Origin: CAYNHQ01 sp964397255
Lineage (GTDB): Bacteria > Bdellovibrionota_G > JALEGL01 > DATDPG01
Assembly: GCA_964397255.1 (NCBI GenBank)
Contig: CAYNHQ010000007.1
Location: 1-64,000 of the forward strand
Direction: 5' to 3'
Length of the DNA stretch: 64,000 nt
Shown: positions 16,671 to 31,187 of the stretch, piece by piece
How the letters are laid out: each line of letters opens with the position of its first letter
Position numbering within the stretch: position 1 is the stretch's first letter
Notes under the pieces: model-generated
Databases searched by the model: none
Told to the model about the DNA's origin: nothing
What the model saw: the letters and a program-made list of their open reading frames with translations, nothing else
Translations under genes and position numbers: made by a program

Positions 16671-19600
16671 TTAGTTTCCTGGCTTTACCAAAATCCAAAT
16701 CGTCTTGCCATTGTGTACGACCTTCGCAAAAGAAATCTTTCCATCCCAACCATACAAATCGAAAAGCGCCCAATAAAATTTTTGATGCTTCTTATCTGAA
16801 AGATGGCCCACAAGAGCCTGGATGGCCTGGTCCGTTTTCAACGCGTCTGAATTTGAAATCACTTCCAAGTTTCGTGTGAGGGTCACATCTGGCTCACGCG
16901 AGGAATACTCCACTTCTAGAAATCTCGTTTTCGCATCCTCATATCCGACTTTAAATGGACTTCTAATCGTCGGAATTTGGAAACTCGCCGCTGCTCCTTT
17001 GAAATAAAGCGCCCTTTCAATATATCGAAACCCCTCGTCTATTTTATGCTCATCTCTTTCCAGAATCCGGCTCCATTCCTGTCGCGTGGTGCTTCCCTTT
17101 CCTACCCACCTTCGAAAATTTGCAAAATCATCGTGTGCCCAAAGCCATACTTCTTTTCTTTTCCCTGAACTTGATTTCGATTTGACATGAAAACGGAGAA
17201 AATGCTCGTACGGTCCTGTGCCTATGTAATCACCGAGCTCGGAATACCAAAACCAACGTAACAGTGTGATCGGATATCGAGGATTCAAGCCTTCTGAAGG
17301 AGCGAATAGTGAAGCTTGATTAGGTCGGCCCCGAGCAGGGGCAACGGAAGGAACCTCGTTCAACCACTCTAACCATTGGCCTGGCGTGCGAAACTTATAC
17401 ATGGCCTCGGGAATACGTTCCTTCTGCCCATTTCGAAGGATATTTACCAAGAAGACTTCAAGACCCATCGAATCGATTTCCAAAAGATTCGCGGCAATCA
17501 CTCCCTTTTGCTTCTCCGATTTTAGCATCCAATTCCCTTGGATTTCTCGGAGAATATCCAGAGCATCAAGTTCATTCACTCCAAACGCCCTCACTGCATC
17601 ACGAATTCGCGAAGCGAGGTGGTCAAACATTTCTTTGCCCGGTCTGCCTGCAGAAGGAATGGAGGGCTCTTCTCGGCGAACCGCATCGCTCAACATGGGT
17701 CGAAATCTTTCGAGTTCCATTGCTAAACTCAACTGTACCGGCCGAATTTCCGACAGCGTATGGGCTGTTCGCAGCCGCACATGATGGATAGAGATAGGAT
17801 GCCATCGGAGGGCCTTTTCAACTGGCCAGTCCCCTTCCGCCAAGTGAACTGCGAGAAGAGCCAGATTGCTAGCCATTTTTTGGTACGTTGCGGTTAAGAC
17901 TCTTCCGGCCTGACTGGCCCATAGGAACAGCGGCTGTGACTCAAACGTGGCATTTTCCTGGGTCAGAAGTTCTTGAAAACGTTCTCGAGCTTTCGACTCA
18001 GAGACACCGAATCCGCTGGCGATCTCATGCACACGAGCAAAGACCATCTCCTCCCATTTCCGGAATGCCTCGAAGCGAGAACCAATCATTCCGCGTGAAC
18101 GAGCAAAACCATCGATCGCATTTCGAAGAGAACGAGTCGATTCGGGCCCACCATCCTTGAGAAGATTCCGAATTTCTGTGGAATCTTTTTCCTGCCATTC
18201 GCGATTTTCAGAAGGAAAGCCATCCAGATCGATCTTTCTTTCGTCGACGATGTTGTCCCGTTGGTCTGTTTTCGTCACGTGCGCCGCAAGAGCCAAGAGC
18301 AATTGTTGCGATGCTCTGTAGGAATCTGAAATGCCCTGCAATTGTGCCTTGATCCAATCGTCGCGTGGAACCCCACCTACTTCAAGTTCAGGGGCAAAAA
18401 GGATGAGGGCCAAGTCTTGCAAAATAATGCTCCGGTGTTCTTTCCATCCCGATGCGGTCGAATCAATCACCACATCCCCCCACCATTGAAAACCCTTGAT
18501 TCCAGGCGCCACGCGATCCTTCTCTGCCGCTTGTTTGACAATTTGATTGAGCGCTTCCGAAAAACCCAGAGGCGACTGATCATCGATGAAAGGTCGAATC
18601 GAAGGTATGTCTTGATAGCGAACGATGAATTTCGCCAATGTAAGCAAACGCTCGAGAAGAGTTTGATGGGCACTTTCTCTTTTTTCTGGTGTCGTCGCCC
18701 ACCAAGAATATTTGTCTTCGTCCAGCGACGATTCAAGTCCTAGCTTACGAGCTTCTTCCATCACTTCTTCATAGAAAGAAGAGGGTTTTGCTACCGAAGA
18801 CACTCCCATGTCGAAGATGATGACTCGATCATCGGGTGCTTTTTTTGCGTTTTCACCCAAGTAATCTTTTACCGAAACGCCATATCTTTTCTCGGCATCC
18901 AATACATCACGTGCCATCGAGATCACAGAGCCTGGCAAAAGTTTTTTAGCGGCAGCGATTTGCTCTTCTTTTCCTGTTGCCGGAAAGAACTCATCCCCTT
19001 CAACATATTCAAGTTCATAAAAATTCTTCCCGACTCGATACACATTTGCATAGCGGCTGGGGTATTTTTCATGGAGCTTTTGTAAAATGAGGGCCTCGTA
19101 AACGAGCCTACCGTACCCCACATCCCCCTCGGCATTATGGGCGATTTTGATTAAATGGCCGTTGGCGCGCAAATAAGTGCTCCCCATTCCGCCATACCCG
19201 ACAAATGCAACGACTTCTACCAATCCTTCCGGTCCCGTAATCACGGTTGGAATCAATTCAATTCCATTTTTTTCAAGAATGCGTGATCGAGACAACCAAA
19301 AATACTTTGTATCACGCAGATAGTGCTGAACCTCTTCCATCGAATGAAAGACATACTTGTGTGTGAGATGGCGGAGCTCAAAACTCTTCTTGCCCCTGGG
19401 GAGTTCAGTCACTGTAAGCACGATGGGATCATTTTCGGGATAGGTTCGTCCAATGATTCCGATTTTTCGCCCCTCGCGATAACCTCGAGCTACAATTTCT
19501 TTTTGCAACGGCGATTCTTTCCATTCCGAAGAAGGAATTTTTGAAAGTTCAAATGGGTCGCGCGGTGGAAGATTTTGGTTTAAATCCGCTCCTACAGATT

Positions 19601-22600
19601 TAGTAATTTGCATATCAGGGTTCGTAGGTCGGAAATCGCGAACAAATGAACGATTGGGAGTTGCTTGTTCTCGCTTAAGGATGTCGACGGCGTCTTCCTT
19701 GGCTCGATCCGCGGCTGCAAAATCCTCCTGGCCAGGAAGCAGTGCGATTCGAATACGTGTAGAAGGTAGAGGCTCGCCCGTATCCGGGTGGACTACATTC
19801 ACGCCATCCCAGGCACGAGCAAAATCCCATAGGGCCCGGTCAAACTGAGGTTCGGTCATGTCACGCGTGGGGAATATCGTGAACAGCACTCGGCCGTCCT
19901 CGCGTCCTACAGCTAAACCGTGCGATCGAGCCAAATCCACCAAGGTTCCAATCAAATGATCCAGAAGGTTCTTATCGATCTGATTTAGATCACGCACGCC
20001 AACCAAATCGCCATAGGCATGGAATTTCGACCCAACAGCCAGTTCCCGCAGATATTCCGAATCGAATTCTCCCGTGGCGCTACGTGCAAGGTGGAGAGCA
20101 TCCTCAGGCCGAAGATACTTGAGTGCTCTCGTCCATCGAGATGAGCCTCGTGAAGCATCTGAGCCAGTAGTTACAGAGACCAAAGGTAGAAAACTCTTTC
20201 CCCATTTCACCCATTGGAGAATCTTCCGGTGTGTATCTCTGGCAGCTCGTGGTGATTCCAATTCGAATCGGACGGCGGAAGCGGGGCGCTCAAGAAGAGA
20301 CACTTGGGAAGGAGATGAACGCGGCAAATATTTCATCGCCTCCGGCGTAATCCACAAATCTCCACGTTTTCCTTCCTCTTTTCGTGCATTAATAAAGTGG
20401 TGTGCATTAGAAATGCCCGTTCCATAAGCGGCCGTGAAAGTCATTTGTACTTTCTTTACGGATCTATCCGGCATGACGAATTCAAACTCTGTATGGTTAA
20501 GTTGGGACAGGAAGTCGCGTGTTTTGGCGAGGGTCGCCTGTGGATCGCCAGGAACGGCAAAGGCCCATTCATCTCCACCCGTAATTCCCACTTCTACCCC
20601 AAATTCACTTGCCAATTCAGCCACCTTCATAAAGAGCCGAATGACATTTGCATCTCCGATTTGCGTGCGAAGGTCCCCGATCTTGTTGCCATCGGCATAC
20701 ACGGCGGGACTTTTTTCAAGGTCGCCGCCCATGAGAATTTTCCATCCTTCTTTCGTCCAGACTGGTGGGTCGTTAAGTCGCTTAAAGCGACTCAGCCAAT
20801 CTCGAATGATGAGATCTAAATCGGGGTCGTTTGCGGCCTGCGCTTTTTCGAGCAGCTCCACGAAAATCGGGGAGATTTCCCGCAGTGCCTCGCGCGCTTT
20901 CGGATCGCCCAATAAGTGATGAATAAAGTTTCCAATCGGAGTCATGTACGGACGATTCTCCCGTTCCTTTCCACTTAGAGACATCAAACGGAGAACGCCT
21001 GCCTCACTCTCTTCCTTGGAAGAAGTTCCATCTAAATAACGGTCGACCGACTTCCCGAGCGAACGGCGGAAACGAACCTCCTCGCCGTGGTCCTGCTCTT
21101 CCGGAAGTTTCCAATCGAGCAACACATCAATGCTTTCGCCTTTCGCAAGATCTACACGGGAATGACTTCCCCGACCGTTCCGAATAAAAACGGCCATCCC
21201 ATCCCCATCCACATGGGCAATCGGAAAGTCGGAATAAATTTGTGTTCCACCCTCTTTGGGATGATGAATGAGGCATAGATCGATCTTGCCCGACTGGGGG
21301 TCGCGATCGCCCGAGACACTTCGGACCTCATCGTCGAAAATTCTCCTAACGTCGGCCGTTTCGCCATCCCTAATCAATCGTTCCCGCAAAGTGAATAGGA
21401 CTTTTTGAAGTATCGGTCCCGCTTGCGCGGTTCCCGAGCCGCGGCGTCGGACGACCGCTACGATTTTGTCCGTTCTCGAATCGCCTGGCCCGTACGTGAT
21501 CGCGCCGGCGGCAACATCTTTCCCGGTCTTGAAATGGGAATCTACATTCACTCCTAGCGCGGGATCCTCTAAATGTGAAGCGGTGCCGATGTCCATGAAG
21601 TCATAAGAAACAGACTGACGAACGGTCTTCCCCGTGGAAACTCCCGAACCATTTATTCCATTCCTCTTTTCCGCGCGCCTTTCTTTATCGGTAAATGAAA
21701 GAACCCGACCCCGCTGATTTCCATCTTTTCCGTTTGAACCTCCAGGAACTCCAGCCATCGGCACGGAAGAAGTGCGATGCTCTTCGTTCGATACTTTGTC
21801 AGATACAGGTTCCGCCCAGTTTTGGCCGACAGCGATCGGGAGCTTTTGCTCTTGTGGCTCTGGAGGTCGCGGGGGGTCTTGGGGCGAAGTATTGATGGAG
21901 ATGGTTCGGCCCGAAAGATTCCTTACAACCACTCTTCCTCCTCCCGCCCCCATTCGAAGGGCAAGCACATTGATCAGAGATTGTAGAAGCTCTTGAGCGA
22001 ACGTGGTGTCGAGATCAACTCCACTGCCTGACCACACATGTTCTAATCGACCGAGTATAGCAAACGTAAATGTTTCAGCGGCAAGGTCCGTTGCCCAATA
22101 CGCCGCCGTATCCGCAGCAGTAAACGGAAGATTTACGGGCGGGCGGTTTTTATCCAATACGGCAACTCCTTGAGCAATGGCTCGGCGATTGAGCATTGGC
22201 TTGGTGTAGAAGAGCATACGGACTCCTCCCCGGACGAGACCCAGACCGCCAAAGATGAGGATTGAATTTCGAATCCCTTCGGTGACATTCTCCCACGCCT
22301 CCGATCCCGCAAGAGGTGTCTCAATCACATTTTCACTCAGCTTGAATACGGTACCTGTCACCACCGTTGCTTCCCCAAACGCCGCCAAGCGAATTACAAA
22401 TTTTCCCGTGGGAGTCCGAAGAGCGCTCCATAGCGCTCTGGCCCCTTGACGTACCATCGGGTTCACCGCAAGGGAGCAAGCTGCAGTGGTAAGTAGCAAT
22501 CGCCCGCCAATCGCGGTTCTCGCCGCAATCAGGCCCGCCGCCGCATCACTGAGAAGTCCTAACGGAAACATCACAAGCGCCGCGTTTTGGACCCACTCAC

Positions 22601-23930
22601 CGACAACATCCATTGTCTGATCGGAAAAGTGCCAAGAACGATCCGCGGGATCGTTCATCGCCAGGACATATTCGTAAACTCTCCGAACCTGGTCGGCATC
22701 GCCGAAGGCGCTGGCATGCAGATCGTCCGGCTCTATTTTTCCGTAGGCTTTGTCACGAATTGCTTTGGCTTCCGTCAAATCGATGAGCGATCGCACCTGA
22801 TGCGCGATGGCAGCGTTGGATCTTTGTCGAATCCAATCCTCTGTAGACATTTGTTCAGGGCGACGGGCCTTCCCTTCTCGAATTTCTTTTTGCAGCTCCC
22901 GCGCTCCGTCAATCCTGCGTTCTCCCTCCGCTTGAGCGTCTCCACCAATGAGTTGAATAAATTCTCTCTGATGCTTGATGACTTCGTCATCCGAAAAAAT
23001 TTCCTTCCCTGTAGCCTTTAAATCGTTACGAACTCTTTTTTCCGCACGATTGAGGGCGGTTTCTAAGAAGAGTTTGTCGGCAACTTTCTGACCGGCCTGA
23101 GTATGACGATTTTCGCGGAGGTCATTTAAAAGTGGCGGCCACATTCCTACGATCTGATCCAAGGAGAGAAGGCGCTCGATCTCGTCGAGTGGCTCGTATG
23201 CCGTAATTTTTGCGACTTGAAAGAGATGATTTTGAATTTGGAGATAGCTGTTTTGATTGTACGAGTCGTACGTGCGCGCGGAGTACCAACGCTTTCGCCA
23301 CTTTGAAAACCATTTTGCTTGTTCGCTTCCGGAGGATTCCATTTTTTGAAACGCTTCCTTCAATGTGTAAGCTCCATTCCCATTGATTTCATCTCGAAGG
23401 ATCTTGCGCACATAGGCGCGCTCGCCAAAACCACGGAGCCAAGATTCAATTCCCCGAATTTGAACATCTTTGAATATTCGAAAGGGCGCCGCGACATACC
23501 GACTGACTTTTCCTCCCGTCACCTTTCGCTCAAGTTCCGCAGAATCCCGAATGGGTTCTTCCGCCTCGGCCTCATCCATCACCTCCCAAATGGCCAAAAG
23601 GTGTAGGGCCTTTTGCCGACGAACCTCCGTGATCAAAGGATCCAGCTCAAGACCTTTCCAAAGAAAATCATTGCAGGCCTGATAAGCGGCCGCACTTCTT
23701 CCGGGATAAATCGAGAACGTGGTAGTGCCTGAAGCACGCTCGATGCGAACAACTTCACGGCAGACCTTCTCTGTATCTGAAATGGAGGGAACCGGGCCGA
23801 CCTTCGGAGGTTCCTCCGTCTGGACCGAGAGCGAGGTTCCCCCTATCCCCGGGAAAAGGAGGAGAAAGAGGCCTACCGATCCGAGAAATCTCTGCATAAT
23901 TCGCGAGTTAGAGAGCACACATTGTGCCAT
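16671..23930 (-). CDS. Giant (2419 aa) membrane/secreted protein with degenerate phosphatase-, GGDEF- and kinase-like regions
   Basis: The largest gene here. Start at 23930 has GGGAAG upstream. Residues 12-35 are a signal peptide or anchor. Hydrophobic segments near 450-490, 555-575 and 643-662 make topology uncertain. Regions seen by eye: about 770-945 follows a SpoIIE/PP2C-type layout (ASHLEDPALGVNVDSHF, IVAVVRRRGSGTAQAGPIL, IDVLLDW) without the usual Asp-Gly metal motifs; about 1070-1205 is GGDEF-like with GGDEW at 1118-1122; about 1300-1425 resembles a second, signature-less GGDEF; about 1570-1720 is kinase-like, with GYGGMGSTY (1578-1586), Lys1595, Glu1612, DYLGEN (1689-1694) and FDMG in place of DFG, but no HRD. 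The last 700 residues are helical and unrecognised. The gene follows serS by 39 bases and is probably co-transcribed. It may be a signalling scaffold of pseudoenzymes; no activity is claimed. Confidence 0.8.
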   Translation of the reverse strand: MAQCVLSNSRIMQRFLGSVGLFLLLFPGIGGTSLSVQTEEPPKVGPVPSISDTEKVCREVVRIERASGTTTFSIYPGRSAAAYQACNDFLWKGLELDPLITEVRRQKALHLLAIWEVMDEAEAEEPIRDSAELERKVTGGKVSRYVAAPFRIFKDVQIRGIESWLRGFGERAYVRKILRDEINGNGAYTLKEAFQKMESSGSEQAKWFSKWRKRWYSARTYDSYNQNSYLQIQNHLFQVAKITAYEPLDEIERLLSLDQIVGMWPPLLNDLRENRHTQAGQKVADKLFLETALNRAEKRVRNDLKATGKEIFSDDEVIKHQREFIQLIGGDAQAEGERRIDGARELQKEIREGKARRPEQMSTEDWIRQRSNAAIAHQVRSLIDLTEAKAIRDKAYGKIEPDDLHASAFGDADQVRRVYEYVLAMNDPADRSWHFSDQTMDVVGEWVQNAALVMFPLGLLSDAAAGLIAARTAIGGRLLLTTAACSLAVNPMVRQGARALWSALRTPTGKFVIRLAAFGEATVVTGTVFKLSENVIETPLAGSEAWENVTEGIRNSILIFGGLGLVRGGVRMLFYTKPMLNRRAIAQGVAVLDKNRPPVNLPFTAADTAAYWATDLAAETFTFAILGRLEHVWSGSGVDLDTTFAQELLQSLINVLALRMGAGGGRVVVRNLSGRTISINTSPQDPPRPPEPQEQKLPIAVGQNWAEPVSDKVSNEEHRTSSVPMAGVPGGSNGKDGNQRGRVLSFTDKERRAEKRNGINGSGVSTGKTVRQSVSYDFMDIGTASHLEDPALGVNVDSHFKTGKDVAAGAITYGPGDSRTDKIVAVVRRRGSGTAQAGPILQKVLFTLRERLIRDGETADVRRIFDDEVRSVSGDRDPQSGKIDLCLIHHPKEGGTQIYSDFPIAHVDGDGMAVFIRNGRGSHSRVDLAKGESIDVLLDWKLPEEQDHGEEVRFRRSLGKSVDRYLDGTSSKEESEAGVLRLMSLSGKERENRPYMTPIGNFIHHLLGDPKAREALREISPIFVELLEKAQAANDPDLDLIIRDWLSRFKRLNDPPVWTKEGWKILMGGDLEKSPAVYADGNKIGDLRTQIGDANVIRLFMKVAELASEFGVEVGITGGDEWAFAVPGDPQATLAKTRDFLSQLNHTEFEFVMPDRSVKKVQMTFTAAYGTGISNAHHFINARKEEGKRGDLWITPEAMKYLPRSSPSQVSLLERPASAVRFELESPRAARDTHRKILQWVKWGKSFLPLVSVTTGSDASRGSSRWTRALKYLRPEDALHLARSATGEFDSEYLRELAVGSKFHAYGDLVGVRDLNQIDKNLLDHLIGTLVDLARSHGLAVGREDGRVLFTIFPTRDMTEPQFDRALWDFARAWDGVNVVHPDTGEPLPSTRIRIALLPGQEDFAAADRAKEDAVDILKREQATPNRSFVRDFRPTNPDMQITKSVGADLNQNLPPRDPFELSKIPSSEWKESPLQKEIVARGYREGRKIGIIGRTYPENDPIVLTVTELPRGKKSFELRHLTHKYVFHSMEEVQHYLRDTKYFWLSRSRILEKNGIELIPTVITGPEGLVEVVAFVGYGGMGSTYLRANGHLIKIAHNAEGDVGYGRLVYEALILQKLHEKYPSRYANVYRVGKNFYELEYVEGDEFFPATGKEEQIAAAKKLLPGSVISMARDVLDAEKRYGVSVKDYLGENAKKAPDDRVIIFDMGVSSVAKPSSFYEEVMEEARKLGLESSLDEDKYSWWATTPEKRESAHQTLLERLLTLAKFIVRYQDIPSIRPFIDDQSPLGFSEALNQIVKQAAEKDRVAPGIKGFQWWGDVVIDSTASGWKEHRSIILQDLALILFAPELEVGGVPRDDWIKAQLQGISDSYRASQQLLLALAAHVTKTDQRDNIVDERKIDLDGFPSENREWQEKDSTEIRNLLKDGGPESTRSLRNAIDGFARSRGMIGSRFEAFRKWEEMVFARVHEIASGFGVSESKARERFQELLTQENATFESQPLFLWASQAGRVLTATYQKMASNLALLAVHLAEGDWPVEKALRWHPISIHHVRLRTAHTLSEIRPVQLSLAMELERFRPMLSDAVRREEPSIPSAGRPGKEMFDHLASRIRDAVRAFGVNELDALDILREIQGNWMLKSEKQKGVIAANLLEIDSMGLEVFLVNILRNGQKERIPEAMYKFRTPGQWLEWLNEVPSVAPARGRPNQASLFAPSEGLNPRYPITLLRWFWYSELGDYIGTGPYEHFLRFHVKSKSSSGKRKEVWLWAHDDFANFRRWVGKGSTTRQEWSRILERDEHKIDEGFRYIERALYFKGAAASFQIPTIRSPFKVGYEDAKTRFLEVEYSSREPDVTLTRNLEVISNSDALKTDQAIQALVGHLSDKKHQKFYWALFDLYGWDGKISFAKVVHNGKTIWILVKPGN

Positions 23931-23969
23931 CGACTTCTTCCCGGCTCGATCATTAACGTGCTGAAATTA

Positions 23970-28488
<4,519 letters not shown>

Positions 28489-28565
28489 GTTGGTTCCAAT
28501 ACCTTAGCAGGATTCGAAAAAGAATGAATCTTGACGGAGATCCTTAGTTCCCTTACTACCTTCTT

Positions 28566-29081
28566 ATGCTTTCTATCGGAATGATTCTTCTGTGTGTGGT
28601 TCTTCGTGTGGTTCCTCATCCGGCCAACTTTGCACCGGTCGGTGCCACGGCCGTTTTTGCTGGAAGACATTTTTCACGTCGAACCGCTGTGCTGATCACA
28701 TGGGGAGCCATGTTTACGGGGGATGTGCTTCTTTCGTATTTCCATGGATATCCACTTTTCACGGTCACAAGCCTCTTCGTCTATGGAGGATTTGGCTTGC
28801 AGGCGCTACTTGGCTTTTTCTTTCGAGAGCGTTTTGTAGGTGGAATTTTGGCCGCAGGCCTCGGTTCTATCGGGTTCTTCCTTCTCTCAAATTTTGGGGT
28901 CTGGCTGGAAGGAGGACTTTACCCCTATACACCGGCGGGACTTCTTTCATGTTACGTCGCCGCTATTCCATTCTTCCCAGCTACGCTAGCCGCTGATTTG
29001 GTCTGGATTCTTCTCTTAATGGGCGCTTACCGATTTGCATCCGCGCGCCTGTCGGCCCACAGCCTTCGCATAGAAACCTAA
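28566..29081 (+). CDS. DUF6580-family membrane protein
   Basis: A 171-residue polytopic membrane protein with about five helices. The N-terminal HPANFAPVGATAVFAG followed by WGAMFTGDVLLSYFHGYPLF is characteristic of the DUF6580 family of putative transport proteins, which resemble the S-components of ECF transporters. No substrate is known and no ECF ATPase is nearby. It is divergent from the zinc ribbon/TPR gene (77 bases between starts) and overlaps the end of the convergent barrel gene by 4 bases. Confidence 0.75.
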   Translation: MLSIGMILLCVVLRVVPHPANFAPVGATAVFAGRHFSRRTAVLITWGAMFTGDVLLSYFHGYPLFTVTSLFVYGGFGLQALLGFFFRERFVGGILAAGLGSIGFFLLSNFGVWLEGGLYPYTPAGLLSCYVAAIPFFPATLAADLVWILLLMGAYRFASARLSAHSLRIET

Positions 29082-29959
29082 AAATAAAACTCGAGGTTCG
29101 CGGAATACGTATTCTGCGTCGGGTTGAGTCGTTGGGAGAATGTAAAATTGATGCCCGCTTTAGGTCCTGCCGCATTTAAGCCAAGGGCATAAAAATTGTT
29201 GTCTCGAATTTTGTCGAGACCAAACCCCCCACGGAAATAGTACCCTTCTGTAAGGCGAAGTTCCCCACCAAAAAACGCATTGACCTTATGGGGCGCCGGC
29301 GTTTCAAAATCGCGGACCACATCGATGGCCAGACGGGCATTCGGCTGCATGGTAAGCGCCGCGCCGAGGCCCAGTTGAAGAGGATATGATGGAGTTCGAT
29401 ATCCCTGAATTAAGTTTTGACCCACAAGCCCCAGCGACAGCATTGGAATAGGTTTTACGAGAAGACCTAAATCCACATCCATTCCCTGCGGGCCCTGAAT
29501 GAATGGGGAATTTACTGAATTAAAATACCCCTTAGTGGAAGCTCCGATGTTGACAATGCCGAACGACATCGCTCCCGCCACCGTCACTTGATGCGCATGA
29601 ACATCGTTTGCTACGGCCGTAAAGGAGTCGTAATCGTAAGCCAGACCCAGGGCGAAACTCTCGAGCGCTTTGTAATCAATGACGGAAGCACCGAAAACGG
29701 TAGAGCTCATGAATCCGCTGTGAGCAAAGTCACCCCCCATGGAAACCATCCCTTTGCGCTGCGCGATTCCAGCCGGATTCAGCAAGATCGCCGCGTTCGT
29801 ATCGGCCAATGCCCGATACGCACCGCCAAAACCAAGCGGCACCGCTGTCAGCGAATAGTTTTGTGAAAAATCGACATCCGTAGTGGTCTGTTGCCCACGC
29901 ACGATGGTTGGCGCTAGGAAGAAAAAAACGAGCGCGGCGGAAAAGCCTGCGAGGCGCAT
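29078..29959 (-). CDS. Outer-membrane barrel protein of the PorV/FadL-like type
   Basis: A 293-residue exported protein (signal peptide cleaved near VRG at about residue 22). After the signal, PLGFGGAYRALADTNAAILLNPAGIAQRKG is the classic N-terminal signature of the PorV/PorQ, TraF-like and FadL/OMPP1 barrel superfamily. The remainder is amphipathic beta-strand, ending in LEFYF, the expected C-terminal aromatic. It is the last gene of a three-gene minus-strand unit after the SH3-like protein (4-base gap) and the triheme cytochrome. It could be a channel or a binding partner for exported proteins; the ligand is unknown. Confidence 0.8.
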   Translation of the reverse strand: MRLAGFSAALVFFFLAPTIVRGQQTTTDVDFSQNYSLTAVPLGFGGAYRALADTNAAILLNPAGIAQRKGMVSMGGDFAHSGFMSSTVFGASVIDYKALESFALGLAYDYDSFTAVANDVHAHQVTVAGAMSFGIVNIGASTKGYFNSVNSPFIQGPQGMDVDLGLLVKPIPMLSLGLVGQNLIQGYRTPSYPLQLGLGAALTMQPNARLAIDVVRDFETPAPHKVNAFFGGELRLTEGYYFRGGFGLDKIRDNNFYALGLNAAGPKAGINFTFSQRLNPTQNTYSANLEFYF

Positions 29960-29963
29960 TCGA

Positions 29964-30719
29964 TTATTTTAGCATTTGGACGGTCGAAGCCACCAGCTTG
30001 TCGATAACGTCCTGTAAATTCCCTTCTTTTGGAAGACGCGTCACCTTTTCCAACACAAAACCATCCCGATCACGCCCATAAAATTTTACTTGAAGAAGAC
30101 GGCTCCCCCCAAGATCGCCCGACAGTTTCCCGATAAACACGCCATCCACATTTTTTGAGACGCCTTTCAGCTGCGAGGGGTCTTCGACATCGGCGCCCGG
30201 AGCCGAAAGACGCACTTCTGAAACCTGATACTGCCCTTTCTTTTTCATCGATGTGGTAAAGGCCTCATAGGCAAACTGGGCGACCGGATCGTCCGGTTCG
30301 GCGGCCACAAAAGGAACGATACCAATCTTGGAGTACTTTGCCTTTTCCACATCGGGAGCGAATACCGTTTTTTCTCCGGACATTTCCGAGGCGCTCGGTT
30401 TCGACTCCTCTTTCACCCCTCCATACCGGCTAAACGTTCGACAATTCTTGGTCTCCACCCAACCGATGCCCGTGGTGTCGCTCGGAGAGCGGCTGATACG
30501 GACCCAACCCTTTTTTTCTTTTTTCGGATTTTGAATGATGAAAATGGAGTCGCCCACATTGAGCCGGTCGGGAAGCAGCGATCCGTCATCCGCGGTGACA
30601 TCCACATTGTTGGCCGTGATCAGTCCCGGGAAAACCGAGATTTCGTCTTCGGCGCGAGCCTTCCCCGAAAACGAAAAAACCAATCCAAGAATGACCCCAA
30701 GCCGAACTATTTTTGCCAT
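29964..30719 (-). CDS. Secreted SH3-like protein
   Basis: A 251-residue exported protein (signal peptide, cleavage near ARA at residue 23). Residues about 33-95 look like a bacterial SH3 domain: NNVDVTADDGSLLPDRLNVGD, then GWVRIS, then GIGWVETKNC. The C-terminal half (about 130-251) begins KIGIVPFVAAEPDDPVAQFAYEAF and resembles the alpha/beta domain of CsgG/FlgT/TolB-N-like periplasmic proteins. Its start overlaps the upstream cytochrome gene by 13 bases and its stop is 4 bases before the barrel gene, so expression is coupled to both. Probably part of an envelope complex; function unknown. Confidence 0.75.
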   Translation of the reverse strand: MAKIVRLGVILGLVFSFSGKARAEDEISVFPGLITANNVDVTADDGSLLPDRLNVGDSIFIIQNPKKEKKGWVRISRSPSDTTGIGWVETKNCRTFSRYGGVKEESKPSASEMSGEKTVFAPDVEKAKYSKIGIVPFVAAEPDDPVAQFAYEAFTTSMKKKGQYQVSEVRLSAPGADVEDPSQLKGVSKNVDGVFIGKLSGDLGGSRLLQVKFYGRDRDGFVLEKVTRLPKEGNLQDVIDKLVASTVQMLK

Positions 30720-31117
30720 TCGAGATTCTCCCCCGGCGCACGTTTATGGGAAACAATAACGTCCTTAATAAAGTCGGCATTGTAAGGAACATCCCGCCCC
30801 AGAACACGCCGATGACATTTGTCACACGTGAGTGAAATGTTTTGTGGCGACTGCGGGCTGCGTATCAGCTCAAAGTGAGCCTCTTCCTTGTCTTCCGCCC
30901 ATGGATTACCTCGGTGACACGTGTCGCATCGATAATTATGCGCTCGCGCAATCGGTTGTTGATAGAGGTGACACGGGAGACAGACTCGTTCGCTGCCCCA
31001 GATTTTTTCGGCGGCCTCCTTATTTTTCATTTCCGGTGATTTCATGCACGCCGAAATGAAATACATGGCCACGCTTACGACCAACAAGAACAAAACCATG
31101 GAGATGGACCGTCGCAT
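30707..31117 (-). CDS. Triheme c-type cytochrome, probable lipoprotein
   Basis: A 136-residue protein. The ATG at 31117 is chosen because AGGAGG lies 5 bases upstream. Three CxxCH haem-binding motifs are present: CLPCH (46-50), CDTCH (64-68) and CDKCH (98-102). The N-terminal hydrophobic segment ends in ISAC (Cys24), a plausible lipobox, so it would be membrane-anchored and face the periplasm. Additional histidines (AHNY, EAHF) could be distal ligands. Spacing and size resemble the NapC/NrfH-like and doubled-CXXCH proteins. It leads an operon with the SH3-like protein and the barrel, suggesting electron transfer at the envelope. Confidence 0.88.
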   Translation of the reverse strand: MRRSISMVLFLLVVSVAMYFISACMKSPEMKNKEAAEKIWGSERVCLPCHLYQQPIARAHNYRCDTCHRGNPWAEDKEEAHFELIRSPQSPQNISLTCDKCHRRVLGRDVPYNADFIKDVIVSHKRAPGENLEWQK

Positions 31118-31187
31118 AATCCTCCTTGAAAGTTTGTAGTCTACCAAACGCTTCCCCAGCGGCCAAGGATCGTGTTATCGATGGAAA

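Noticed and set aside
16671..23930. Active diguanylate cyclase or protein kinase in the giant protein
   Set aside because: GGDEW replaces GGDEF/GGEEF, the second copy lacks the signature and the kinase-like part has no HRD; activity should not be assumed.
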